NCBI RefSeq assembly: GCF_001647275.1
Contig: NZ_LRMM01000041.1
Coordinates: 1 to 41,780, forward strand
Reading direction: 5' to 3'
Length of the DNA stretch: 41,780 bases
From: Rufibacter ruber
Lineage (GTDB): Bacteria; Bacteroidota; Bacteroidia; Cytophagales; Hymenobacteraceae
Made by a program: the position numbers and the translations under genes. Positions within the stretch are counted from its first letter, which is position 1. Each line of letters starts with the position of its first letter. The notes under the pieces are model-generated. The model was given only the letters and a program-made list of their open reading frames with translations, made no database searches and was not told the origin of the DNA. Below, piece by piece: positions 25,101 to 32,152 of this stretch.

Positions 25101-25796
25101 CTCACCGAGTTGACATTGGATGAACTACAGCCGCACATTCAAACGCTGGAAGAAGAGAAAAACCAGCACCTCACCCAGATGGCCCGTCTGGAAATGCAGC
25201 TCCAGCAAGACTCTGATTTACGCGAGAAGCACCGCCAACTCACCCAGCAGCTGGACCTGCAGAAAGGCGAAGCAGAACGCTGGGCCCGGCTGGCCAACCT
25301 CATCGGCTCTGCCGACGGCAAGAAGTTCAGCAAGTACGCCCAAAGCCTCACGCTGGCGCGGCTGGTAGAACTGGGCAACCGCCACCTGCACCGCCTCAAC
25401 GACCGCTACCGTATTCTCAAAAGCACAGAGAACGAGCTGGACCTCCAGATTCTGGACACCTACCAAGGCGATGCCGTGCGGTCAGTCAACTCGTTGTCTG
25501 GCGGCGAGAGTTTCTTGGTGAGCCTTGCTTTAGCTTTAGGTTTGTCAGATTTGGCCAGCCACAAGGCCCAGATTCACTCGCTGTTCATTGACGAAGGCTT
25601 CGGTACGCTGGACGCTGATACCTTGGACATTGCCATGGACGCCCTGGAAAGCCTGCAGGCCACCGGCAAGATGATTGGCATTATCTCGCACGTAGAAGCC
25701 CTGAAAGAGCGCATCAGCACGCAGATTGTAGTGGAGAAACTGGCGGGCGGTAGAAGCAGTATCAGGGTGGAGAGTGCCGTGGGAATGGCCGTGTGA
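22128..25796 (+). CDS. sbcC: Nuclease SbcCD subunit C
   Basis: The ATPase subunit of SbcCD, an SMC/Rad50-like protein that tethers DNA and drives the SbcD nuclease against hairpins and blocked ends. 1222 residues from a GTG start that gives the standard opening MKITSVRFCNLNSLQG. Walker A GPTGAGKTT is at 37-45; the two coiled-coil arms are unusually glutamine-rich; the zinc hook CPLC has Cys597 and Cys600; the signature LSGGE is at 1123-1127; Walker B LFIDE is at 1152-1156 followed by GFGTLD. All catalytic parts are intact. It is separated from sbcD (6588-7835), with which it normally forms an operon. It begins 30 bases after the AT-rich secreted gene and is followed at once by a 34-bp hairpin. 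Confidence 0.96.
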   Translation: MKITSVRFCNLNSLQGEHFIPFNQPPLSESGLFAITGPTGAGKTTILDAITVALYGQVPRHGRDVAEIMTRHTGECWSEVEFEAEGKMYRARWSLRRSRSKADGKLQSPVMELIDAATQEVLESRLSETRQRIIDLCGLDFQQFLRSVMLSQGDFTRFLKASESERSELLEKLTDTRIYSQISMAAYEKAKAEKQKLQDIEQRLQLDQLLSEEDRAALEAETHRLKAEARLAQQQVQQHLQQQTWLENLQKLTQKETQLSSQLAQAQTQQQAWQPNREKLQRHEQAQPFQSELARLQEVQRQGESVTQAIVAMQQQVPVQEQKVAAKTQATQTARTAHTQAQQTLIEAEPRLDQVLQQDSHISAQQAQYTKDQQAVTQLQQQVQQLSQQQTQQQNSLQQLVQEGKQLNDWLKEHGLDEELSQTLHEGKSEFRNLAEVQKQQEKLQKEQAVLRQTSENEAKNEALIKQQLAAIEGQLQVQQQQLSTLQEQATAALQGQEHEALEQLCQRLPSVCSQLEKQLELSKTYLQQEARRQELQAQLATTTQNLHQHRTRLAQTKSEREQAQDKLKDLQHILDLQRQIQKYEDARAQLQPEQPCPLCGSTHHPLVEAHQPQTLSEAEQNLQQQQTKVQRLDGQERELAAAVHRLELAEQHTHEQIDQITTHTQQLQTQFAALNAALELAHEIAVSDSIDQYWNARQTELQQATATLESLRGLRTQLDQARATEQKILNEQQRFRHEMEKTAQKRTQADTQLTQLQAELEDVAEQAKVISETLQGFFSTYGLTYTGANGAELLAQLETRRQTYEQKKALLPELRVNYSEAKAAADNGKATLEEKQTELTQRQAHLQTAQEQLQELRTQRYALLPEGVQPQAEKQRLQQALQQAAQALQQSEAALQREQEQLNLLTHQLAQKQKEQQASQQAQQELEAALLLKIQLLGYTSLAELQALLLPEYEARQLRQEQERLQKALHELEHSLQQCRTEYQTEKERHLTELTLDELQPHIQTLEEEKNQHLTQMARLEMQLQQDSDLREKHRQLTQQLDLQKGEAERWARLANLIGSADGKKFSKYAQSLTLARLVELGNRHLHRLNDRYRILKSTENELDLQILDTYQGDAVRSVNSLSGGESFLVSLALALGLSDLASHKAQIHSLFIDEGFGTLDADTLDIAMDALESLQATGKMIGIISHVEALKERISTQIVVEKLAGGRSSIRVESAVGMAV

Positions 25797-25801
25797 TTTT
25801 T

Positions 25802-25883
25802 GACCTCGTAGGGTCCGGAGGACCTGCGAGCGTCTTAAAGCGTTGGCATAGACGCTCGCAGGTCCTCCGGACGCTACGAGGTC
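25802..25883 (+). terminator. 34-bp hairpin directly after sbcC
   Basis: 25802-25835 pairs with 25850-25883 with one mismatch around a 14-base loop; TCTTTT follows. It begins 6 bases after the sbcC stop codon, so it may act as a terminator. The 3' arm (GCAGGTCCTCCGGACGCTAC, then GAGGTCTTT) resembles 12114-12145 and, in reverse, 16665-16690 at the ends of the long inverted repeat, so it is a dispersed module rather than a simple terminator. Confidence 0.8.
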
Positions 25884-25911
25884 TTTTGAGCAGTCGTATT
25901 TTGCGAGAAAT

Positions 25912-25951
25912 CTGTTTTCGGCTTACTTTTCAGAAAACAGGCCAAAAACGG
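25912..25951. repeat. Dispersed palindrome, copy 12
   Basis: CTGTTTTCGGCTTACTTTTC, AG, then AAAACAGGCCAAAAACGG. The outer part pairs and the middle is partly mismatched. It follows the sbcC hairpin. Confidence 0.75.
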
Positions 25952-25990
25952 GAGTCAACCCTAGAGTATAGAGAAGCGAAAGAAGACACT

Positions 25991-26224
25991 ATGAAACCGA
26001 AGTTAAAATTCACCACTTTTCAGGAGCAGGATGATAAATGGGAGTTTTGGCTTGGCAAAAGTTTTGAGGAGCGCTAGGCAGAGGCTTTCAGGTTAAATCA
26101 AAAGGTATACTGGGAGTTTTATTCCCAACCAAACCCACAGATGTCCAAACGCACCAGACTCTTTATAAAACGGGAAGATGAGACGCTAGAGCAATTCTTC
26201 GCCCGTAAGAACGCAGCAAAATAG
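25991..26224 (+). pseudogene. 77-codon gene interrupted by one amber codon
   Basis: One frame reads MKPKLKFTTFQEQDDKWEFW LGKSFEER, then TAG at codon 29, then AEAFRLNQKVYWEFYSQPNP QMSKRTRLFIKREDETLEQF FARKNAAK and a final TAG. The frame is open on both sides of the stop with protein-like composition, so a CAG-to-TAG change is the simplest explanation. Family not recognised. It is followed by the tail of a nucleotidyltransferase-like gene on the same strand, suggesting a decayed two-gene cassette. Confidence 0.65.
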
Positions 26225-26239
26225 CCACGCACTTAGTAA

Positions 26240-26344
26240 ATCATTTCCTTATCTCTTATCCATCTAACTGATTTGAAAAAGTACAAGCAGGCCTCTGCCA
26301 GACCCAAAGATCTAAATGACCTGGAGCACTTCCCAGAGGTTTGA
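26240..26344 (+). pseudogene. C-terminal remnant of a nucleotidyltransferase-like gene
   Basis: The frame IISLSLIHLTDLKKYKQASA RPKDLNDLEHFPEV ends in TGA. The K-x(3-4)-A-x-RPKDLxDLE pattern is how many small bacterial nucleotidyltransferases (MNT-like, often antitoxin-related) end. The rest of the gene is missing: a TAA lies directly upstream in frame. A further short frame at 26490-26600 ending DKWEHALNAYEQNKSKADLV may be another fragment, with low certainty. Confidence 0.55.
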
Positions 26345-26393
26345 TTTTTGTAGCCTATTTATTTAGAACAATAGCTCCCAACTTTTCCCCAAC

Positions 26394-26440
26394 CTTAGAG
26401 CTTGTTTACATTTTGATTTTGCAAGCGAAAACGAGGAGCG
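26394..26440 (+). repeat. TAGAGCTTGTTTAAATTTTG repeat, copy B
   Basis: CTTAGAGCTTGTTTACATTT, TGATTTTGC, an 11-base insertion relative to copy A, and GAGGAGCG. As with copy A it lies beside gene remnants. The rest of 26441-26608 has a small CTATAGC/GCTATAG inverted repeat and no intact gene. Confidence 0.6.
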
Positions 26441-26608
26441 AAAGGTTCTTCTATAGCTTTTTTGAGCAGCATACGCCCCGCTATAGGCGAATCAACCGCG
26501 AAGTCAGGTTCTTTTGATACCCGTTTGCAGCTCCAAAGACAAATGGGAACATGCTCTTAACGCTTACGAACAAAACAAGTCGAAAGCAGACCTTGTATGA
26601 AAAGCTGT

Positions 26609-26647
26609 CTGTTTTCGGCCTGTTTTCCAGAAAACAGGCGAAAAACG
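26609..26647. repeat. Dispersed palindrome, copy 13
   Basis: CTGTTTTCGGCCTGTTTTCC, AG, then AAAACAGGCGAAAAACG. One base is missing in the 3' arm. It touches the stop codon of the ammonium transporter (26648-26650). Confidence 0.85.
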
Positions 26648-27958
26648 CTACATCTTCTCGTCGTGCTGGGACTGGTCAAGGCCCAATTGCTCCTCTTCTA
26701 CTGACACGCGGAGCGGTGAAATCAGGTTGGTCACTTTCAACAGAATCCAGGATCCGCCGAAGGCGAAAATAGACACGCCCACCAGGGCCCCCAGCTGCAC
26801 CAGAAACAATTTGGTTTCGCCAAAGATCAAGCCCTGGTCCGGTATGGCCGGGTTCACGCCTTTACTGGCGAACACACCTGTGAGCAGCATGCCCACCATT
26901 CCGCCCACGCCGTGGCACGGGAACACATCCAGCGTGTCATCAATGCTGGTGCGGGACCTGAAATCTACCAGCAGGTTACTCACCACAGAGGCAATCACGC
27001 CAATGGCGATGGAATGCGGCAAGGTTACAAATCCGGCGGCGGGCGTAATGGCCACCAGACCCACCACGGCACCAATGCAGGTGCCCATGGCTGAGGGCTT
27101 ACGGCCTTTCACGGCGTCAAAGAAAATCCAGGCCAGGGCGGCTGCCGCCGAGGCCGTCATGGTGGTGGCCAGGGCCGTGGCCGCCAACGGATTCGCGCCC
27201 ATGGCTGAGCCCGCGTTAAAGCCAAACCACCCAAACCAAAGCAAGCCCGTACCCAGCAGCACAAAAGTAATGTAGGCCGGGTTGTGGCTCGCCTCGCTGC
27301 GGCGTTTCAGGCAGATGGCAGACGCCAGTGCCGCCCACCCCGCTGACATGTGCACCACCGTTCCGCCCGCAAAATCTAATACCCCAAGCTGGAACAGAAC
27401 ACCCTGCGGGTGCCAGGTGGCGTGGGCTAGCGGGGCGTAAATGAAAAGGAAGAACAGCAGAATGAAAATGGTGTAAGACGTAAACCTGATACGCTCTGCG
27501 AAGGCACCCGTAATCAAGGCCGGCGTAATGATGGCAAACTTCAGCTGGAACATGGCAAACAAGGCCAACGGAATGGTGGGTGCCAGTTCCCAGGCGGGGC
27601 CGTCCAGCACGTTCCGCATCATGAAGAAAGTGGCGGGATTCCCGAAAACACCCCCAATAGAATCGCCAAAGGCCAGGCTAAACCCAAACACCACCCAGAT
27701 CACCGACAGCATAGCCATACAGATGAAACTCTGCAGCATGGTTGAGATCACGTTTTTCCTGCTCACCATGCCCGCGTAAAAAAAGGCCAGCCCGGGCGTC
27801 ATGATCAGCACCAGGGCCGCGGCGGTGAGCATCCAGGCGGTATCTGCCGGGTTGAATTCTCCCTGCGCCACCCCTTTGGGCACAGACGGGAATACAAAGG
27901 TGAGTACAACGGTGATCACCAACAGAAAGAAGGGAATCTTAGAAAGCTTAGTGGTCAT
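26648..27958 (-). CDS. amt: Ammonium transporter
   Basis: An Amt/MEP/Rh channel of 436 residues for ammonium uptake in the inner membrane. It has an N-terminal signal-like helix, then DTAWMLTAAALVLIMTPGLAFFYAGMV, the family-defining start of helix 1. Further conserved blocks are LDFAGGTVVHMSAGWAAL, with the first pore His, and DVFPCHGVGGMVGMLLTGVFA, with the second. About 11 membrane segments. The cytoplasmic tail is short and charged (VEEEQLGLDQSQHDEKM). No glnK/PII gene is adjacent, unlike the usual amtB-glnK pair. The 880-base upstream gap may hold its regulation. Confidence 0.95.
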   Translation of the reverse strand: MTTKLSKIPFFLLVITVVLTFVFPSVPKGVAQGEFNPADTAWMLTAAALVLIMTPGLAFFYAGMVSRKNVISTMLQSFICMAMLSVIWVVFGFSLAFGDSIGGVFGNPATFFMMRNVLDGPAWELAPTIPLALFAMFQLKFAIITPALITGAFAERIRFTSYTIFILLFFLFIYAPLAHATWHPQGVLFQLGVLDFAGGTVVHMSAGWAALASAICLKRRSEASHNPAYITFVLLGTGLLWFGWFGFNAGSAMGANPLAATALATTMTASAAAALAWIFFDAVKGRKPSAMGTCIGAVVGLVAITPAAGFVTLPHSIAIGVIASVVSNLLVDFRSRTSIDDTLDVFPCHGVGGMVGMLLTGVFASKGVNPAIPDQGLIFGETKLFLVQLGALVGVSIFAFGGSWILLKVTNLISPLRVSVEEEQLGLDQSQHDEKM

Positions 27959-28714
27959 GAAAGGTTTTGTTTGTGAGTTTGTAGTTTACAGGTCGATACA
28001 GAAAATTCAGTAAAAATTTAACATCAACAAAAGCATTAACCTAAAATATTTTCAAATAATCCTTATTTCTGCTGTCATTTAATAAATACACATTAAGACT
28101 TTTTTAAAGTGAGCGTCTGTAGCCAACCTGATTTACAACTTTCCATAATTCTGACGGCTAAATTTTAGCAAAGTAGTAACTATCATGCCCTTCAGGGCTT
28201 TAAACCAGGTTCAGCATTCCTTTGCACTGCAGGTGACCTCTCAGGTTTCGGTCTTCGGACATTTGACATTTTTGTAAGGCAGCCAAGCACGTAAGTGCCG
28301 GGCTTTACACTCTATACATTTCTCTCCTCTCTGTCCTCCTGGAAGGATCTTGTGGGCGACTAGATTGTCTCATAAGAAAGCGAACCGCCGCTTGCTACTA
28401 AAATTCTTCCAGAAGGATAAAAGAGGAGAAAGGCATCTGGAGCGAGGTAAACTGTAGAGCGTTCGCTTATACTTTAATTCCGCAGGCGGAAATATAGCGA
28501 AAGGTGCTTCCAAAGCAATTCTAGAGCAGCAACACGGCCCGCCATGGTGCGTGGTCAGGCCCTTTTTAGGTCCGTATGCAGGGCAAAAGACACAGTTAAA
28601 CCTGCTCTAATAAAAACTGCTGCGGCACCGGTTACAAAATCAAAACTGGTTACCCCCCTTAGCCGCAGCAGACTTTGCCATAAAGAAAGAACTTGGATTA
28701 GAGGAAAGTTAAGC
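27959..28714. other. Gene-free, hairpin-rich intergenic block
   Basis: No credible gene. 27960-28130 is AT-rich and must hold the amt promoter. Beyond it are GCCCTTCAGGGC near 28187-28198; an imperfect ~29-bp inverted repeat, 28319-28351 (TCCTcCTGGAAGgATcTT) with 28398-28433; and a stem CTGCTGCGGC/GCCGCAGCAG at 28617-28626/28662-28671 enclosing CCGGTT/AACTGG. The CCCTTCAGGGC type of sequence resembles intergenic repeats common in Bacteroidota (from memory). On the minus strand CTGAGAGGT..TGAACCTG recalls part of a TPP riboswitch, but the remaining consensus is missing. Confidence 0.5.
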
Positions 28715-28758
28715 TTCCTGTTTTCGGGCTGTTTTTCAGAAAACAGCGAAAACAGGAA
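28715..28758. repeat. Dispersed palindrome, copy 14
   Basis: TTCCTGTTTTCGGGCTGTTT, T, loop TCAG, then AAAACAGCGAAAACAGGAA. The 3' arm lacks two bases in the middle. The outer TTCCTG/CAGGAA pairs perfectly. Confidence 0.85.
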
Positions 28759-28801
28759 ATGAAACCAGCAGGTTTGCGGTGGTACTTCATATCATTCCCG
28801 C

Positions 28802-28809
28802 TATTTTTG
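28802..28809 (+). promoter_or_regulatory. TAnnTTTG promoter box of the thermonuclease gene
   Basis: TATTTTTG lies 31 bases before the ATG at 28841. A TTTG at 28773-28776 could be the -33 element, though the 25-base gap is longer than usual. Confidence 0.4.
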
Positions 28810-28840
28810 CCGTATCTCCTGTAATCAAAACTTCTCCCTT

Positions 28841-29581
28841 ATGCGTTCTGGTCAGCTTCTCTTATTAAAATGTTGGGTATGGCTGTTTCTCTTTGTCTCC
28901 TGCCAGCAGGCGCAAAAGCAAGAGCAGCAACCGGAACCGGACCCGCAGACGGGCAACGGCTACAAAGTCATTGCCATCAAAGACGGCGACACCATTGAAC
29001 TGCTGAAAGACGGGAAGCCGCTGCGGGTGAGGCTCTACGGGGTAGACGCCCCTGAGAAGAACCAGGATTTCGGGACCAAGTCCAGAATGTACACCTCAGA
29101 ACTGGCCTTCGGGAAATATGTGCAGCTGGTAGAGCACAACCTGGACCGTTACGGCCGCACCGTGGGGGAAATTATTCTGCCTGACGGCCGAAACCTGAAC
29201 GAGGAACTGGTCAGGAACGGCTTTGCCTGGCATTACGTCGCCTATTCTAAAAGCAAACAGCTGGCCCAGCTGGAAGCAGAGGCAAGAGCAGACAAACGTG
29301 GGCTTTGGGCCGGGCCTTCGCCGCAGGCGCCCTGGGAGTTCAGAAACGGGAAAAGGAAAAAAGCCGCAGCGGGTAAAAAGCAGGAGCAATCAGATATCAA
29401 AGACGCTGCACAGCCGGGCAGCGCGGGCCGTGTCTTTATCTGTGACAGCAAAAGCGCCAGCACGTACCATGTGCTAAAAGGGTGCCGCGCCCTGGCCTCC
29501 TGCAAAAGCCAGGTGCGTACAATCACCTCTGCCCAGGCCGCAGATAAAAACCGCCACCCCTGCAAGGTCTGCGCCCAGTAA
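28841..29581 (+). CDS. Thermonuclease-family lipoprotein with C-terminal Cys motif
   Basis: A 246-residue staphylococcal-nuclease-like (SNc) protein. The signal ends in a lipobox, LFVSC with Cys21, so it is probably anchored outside the inner membrane. SNc residues are present: DGDT (48-51), VRLYGVDAPE (63-72), DRYGR (102-106) and GFAWHYVAYSK. After a Lys-rich linker, residues 200-246 have VFICDSKSASTYHVLKGCRA LASC followed by HPCKVC, a pattern seen in small zinc or Ada-like C-terminal modules of secreted nucleases and competence proteins. Likely a DNA/RNA-degrading envelope enzyme; the second domain may bind metal or DNA. Confidence 0.9.
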   Translation: MRSGQLLLLKCWVWLFLFVSCQQAQKQEQQPEPDPQTGNGYKVIAIKDGDTIELLKDGKPLRVRLYGVDAPEKNQDFGTKSRMYTSELAFGKYVQLVEHNLDRYGRTVGEIILPDGRNLNEELVRNGFAWHYVAYSKSKQLAQLEAEARADKRGLWAGPSPQAPWEFRNGKRKKAAAGKKQEQSDIKDAAQPGSAGRVFICDSKSASTYHVLKGCRALASCKSQVRTITSAQAADKNRHPCKVCAQ

Positions 29582-29637
29582 CACCTGCCAATCACTCCCC
29601 TTTTTGCTGGGGCTGCCCCAATCTCACACTGCACCGT

Positions 29638-29683
29638 TTTCTGTTTTCGGCCTGTTTTTCTGAAAACAGGCCGAAAACAGAAA
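29638..29683. repeat. Dispersed palindrome, copy 15 (21-bp perfect stem)
   Basis: 29638-29658 pairs with 29663-29683 without mismatch around TCTG. The variable block is CGGCCTG/CAGGCCG, a paired alternative to GGGGCTG/CAGCCCC of copy 5. It lies between two convergent genes and could terminate both. Confidence 0.93.
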
Positions 29684-29744
29684 CGTCCCTCCCCCAGCAG
29701 CCAATGCTACCACTTTTATCTGCCAACTGGGGCCACACCTGGAG

Positions 29745-30656
29745 TTATGTATGTTTTGCTTTCAGGGTGATCAGGACTACAGCCAAAACCAGCAAGACAC
29801 CTGCCACTAAGGTTTGGCCGGTAACGGTTTCATTGGCCAAGGCCCAGCCCAGCAACACCGCAATTACGGGGTTCACGTACGCATAGGTAGAAACCTGCGC
29901 CGGCGGGGCCACCCGGGTGAGCCAGCTGTACGCCGTAAAGGCCACTAACGACCCAAAAACCACCAGATAGCCCAGGGCCAACCAGGATTTCAGATGTACC
30001 GCTTCCCAGTGGGTGGTCTGCCATTCGCCTGTGGCAAAACCGGTGAGCAGCAGCAAGCCCCCGCCGCACAGCATTTGCATGCCCGTGGTCAGGATGGCGT
30101 TGGCCGGCAGGGCTGCTTTGGAAGAATACAACGAACCATAGGCCCAGGCGCCGGCGGCGAAGAAAATGGCCGCCCCTCCCAGGAGGTCCACTCCGCCGGT
30201 GATTTCCCAGGGGCTCACCAACACCAGCATGCCTACTATACCCAGCGCCAGCCCCAGCAGCACTCCGCCGCTGGGGCGCTGCCCAGATTTGCCTACCCAC
30301 TGTAGCAATACAACCCACAGCGGCTCAGTGGTAACCAAAAGCGCGGCAATACCAGAAGCCACCCGCTGCTCTGCCCACACCACGGCACCATTTCCAATGA
30401 GCAGCAACAGGGCCCCTATGATAGCGGTGTTACGCCAATGCAGTGCTGTGGGCACCGGCGCGCCACGCCTCCGGGCAAAGGAGAACAAGAGCGCCCCGGC
30501 CAGCAAGAAACGCGCTCCCGCCATCAAAAACGGCGGCAGCGTTTCAATGGCGAAGGCAATGGCCAGGTACGTGGAACCCCAAATAACATAAATCGCGGCA
30601 AAAGCCGCGATTTTAAGCCAACCGGTGGTACCACCGGAAACAGATGTAAAAGGCAT
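29745..30656 (-). CDS. EamA-family DMT exporter (YedA-like)
   Basis: A drug/metabolite transporter of 303 residues with ten membrane helices in two EamA repeats. Typical features are AAIYVIWGSTYLAIAFAIETLPPFLMAGARF at the start, EPLWVVLLQW in the first repeat, and YLVVFGSLVAFTAYSWL with YAYVNPVIAVLLGW in the second. These match the YedA/RhaT-like branch that exports amino acids or other metabolites. The stop lies 6 bases from the start side of nothing else; the tandem stress-protein gene ends 6 bases upstream of its ATG region on the same strand (30663), so the two may be cotranscribed. Confidence 0.92.
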   Translation of the reverse strand: MPFTSVSGGTTGWLKIAAFAAIYVIWGSTYLAIAFAIETLPPFLMAGARFLLAGALLFSFARRRGAPVPTALHWRNTAIIGALLLLIGNGAVVWAEQRVASGIAALLVTTEPLWVVLLQWVGKSGQRPSGGVLLGLALGIVGMLVLVSPWEITGGVDLLGGAAIFFAAGAWAYGSLYSSKAALPANAILTTGMQMLCGGGLLLLTGFATGEWQTTHWEAVHLKSWLALGYLVVFGSLVAFTAYSWLTRVAPPAQVSTYAYVNPVIAVLLGWALANETVTGQTLVAGVLLVLAVVLITLKAKHT

Positions 30657-30662
30657 GTGAAT

Positions 30663-31517
30663 TTATTCAGCGTCAGCGTGCAAAACTAACAAAGGTAATT
30701 TGGTTTGGTAGGTCATTTTTTCGGCCAGGCTCATTCTGAACAGGTCTTTGAAGAAAGACCGGCGCTTTTTGAGAATAGCCAGCATGTTGCTTTTGGTGCT
30801 GCTCAGGTATTCTTTCAGCCCCGTTTCCTCATCTGGGTGCACCACCTCCTGAAAATGCACGTTCAGGTTGCCCAAATCTGTTCTGATGCGCTCAATAAAC
30901 GCTTTGGCCCGGTGAGTAGACTCGGCGTCTGCGCTTTTGCTCACGTGCACCACCTCTACCTCGGCCTGAAACACCGCCCCCAGCGCCAATACCTGGCCCA
31001 GGGCCTGCGAATCTTCGGGCTGGTAATCTGAGGCATACACTATGCGATGAATCTCAGGGAAAGAAGCATTGGAGGGGATGGCCAGTACCGGGCATTTAAC
31101 CTGGGAGATGACGCTCTCAGTGTTGCTGCCAATCATGATTTCCTCCAGGGCGTTGCCGCCGCCAGTAGTCCCCATCACCACAAAATCAAACCCTTCCTCC
31201 TTCACCAGCCGCTCTACGGCATCGGCCAGGAAGGCTTCCTGCACTTTAGAATCCATGACAAAATTGGCCCCGCCCAGTTGCCCGAACAGGCCTTGCAGGT
31301 AAAGGGAGAGGGAGTGCAGCTTGTCACCCGAGGTACGGCGCTGCTCGTCCAGCACCTGGCCCGCCATCATGGCTGACTCAGAGGTATCCATGATAGGGAG
31401 GTGCAGCACGTGCAGCAGGGTCAACGAGGCGCCGGTGCGCTGGGCTATGTGGGCCGCATATTCGGCGGCTTTATTAGACGTCTTGGAGAAGTCAACGGGA
31501 CAGATTATCTTTTTCAT
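30663..31517 (-). CDS. Tandem universal stress protein (UspA family)
   Basis: A cytoplasmic protein of 284 residues with two Usp domains (about 1-145 and 150-280). The first begins MKKIICPVDFSKTSNKAAEYAAHI and has the ATP-binding signature GTTGGGNALEEIMIGSNTESVI; the second (RIVYASDYQPEDSQALGQVL) lacks a clear nucleotide loop. The start at 31517 gives the family-typical opening; an in-frame extension to 31652 is not protein-like. It is upstream of the DMT exporter with a 6-base gap, so they probably form an operon. Confidence 0.9.
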   Translation of the reverse strand: MKKIICPVDFSKTSNKAAEYAAHIAQRTGASLTLLHVLHLPIMDTSESAMMAGQVLDEQRRTSGDKLHSLSLYLQGLFGQLGGANFVMDSKVQEAFLADAVERLVKEEGFDFVVMGTTGGGNALEEIMIGSNTESVISQVKCPVLAIPSNASFPEIHRIVYASDYQPEDSQALGQVLALGAVFQAEVEVVHVSKSADAESTHRAKAFIERIRTDLGNLNVHFQEVVHPDEETGLKEYLSSTKSNMLAILKKRRSFFKDLFRMSLAEKMTYQTKLPLLVLHADAE

Positions 31518-31612
31518 AGTTTCAAGGATAGATGGTTGCCCAAGTATACAGCAACGGAACCATATTAAGAAACGTGCATATTCTGTCTGGGTTCTGTTTG
31601 GGGAATGGCGGG

Positions 31613-32023
31613 CTACTTTCTTTTCTTTTCCTGCACAATTTCCTCCAGCCACGCCTCTGCGTCTGCCACGTTATCAAAGATATTCAGGGGGATTTTACTT
31701 TCCTGGGCCATATCAATGGCATAATCACTCCCGGATTCGTTGAGCCGGTGAACTTCGGCCACATGAGCCAGACCGGCGTTCAAGGTTTTGCGTTGTGCCT
31801 CCAGGTGCAGCCATCTCACCTCAGGCGAATGCTCTTTGGCCTCCCTGATGTCAGATAAAATGGTAAACCCAGGCTGCACCAGCCTTAACGCCAGATCCCA
31901 ATGCTCCAGGTATTGAGAAACTTCGGTTTCACCTCCCCAGCCACCACAAATGTTTAATAAAATCCTATTCTTCCCCTCGTCTACCTTTATGGTGTAGTAC
32001 GGGTTTTGTGCAATTTTTACCAT
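31613..32023 (-). CDS. Small cytoplasmic protein, possibly STAS/SpoIIAA-like
   Basis: A 136-residue protein without signal peptide or membrane segment. The order of elements (strands YYTIKVDEGKNRILLNICG, helix VSQYLEHWDLALRLV, strand FTILSDIRE, strand AHVAEVHRLN, strand IPLNIFDNVADAEAWLEEI) resembles the SpoIIAA-like/STAS fold found in Bacteroidota proteins of unknown role. This is a fold-level guess. ATG 32023 (MVKIAQNPYYTI) is preferred over an upstream ATG at 32050. Confidence 0.65.
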   Translation of the reverse strand: MVKIAQNPYYTIKVDEGKNRILLNICGGWGGETEVSQYLEHWDLALRLVQPGFTILSDIREAKEHSPEVRWLHLEAQRKTLNAGLAHVAEVHRLNESGSDYAIDMAQESKIPLNIFDNVADAEAWLEEIVQEKKRK

Positions 32024-32152
32024 AACAGAAACAGTCTTCTGCAGATGCACTATCCTGTAGGTGGGGGGAACCGTAGAAATGCAAACTATTTTATATTGAA
32101 TTTATTGCATAAAGTTATGCACCAATTGCACGCACTACAAGACACGCAACCA

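Noticed and set aside
26490-26600. Short frame ending DKWEHALNAYEQNKSKADLV
   Set aside because: It looks like an antitoxin tail but is too short to support; mentioned only with the neighbouring remnants.
28180-28262. TPP riboswitch on the minus strand upstream of amt (CTGAGAGGT..TGAACCTGG)
   Set aside because: The downstream GGATAATGCC-type element and the closing stem are missing, and an ammonium transporter is not a thiamine gene.
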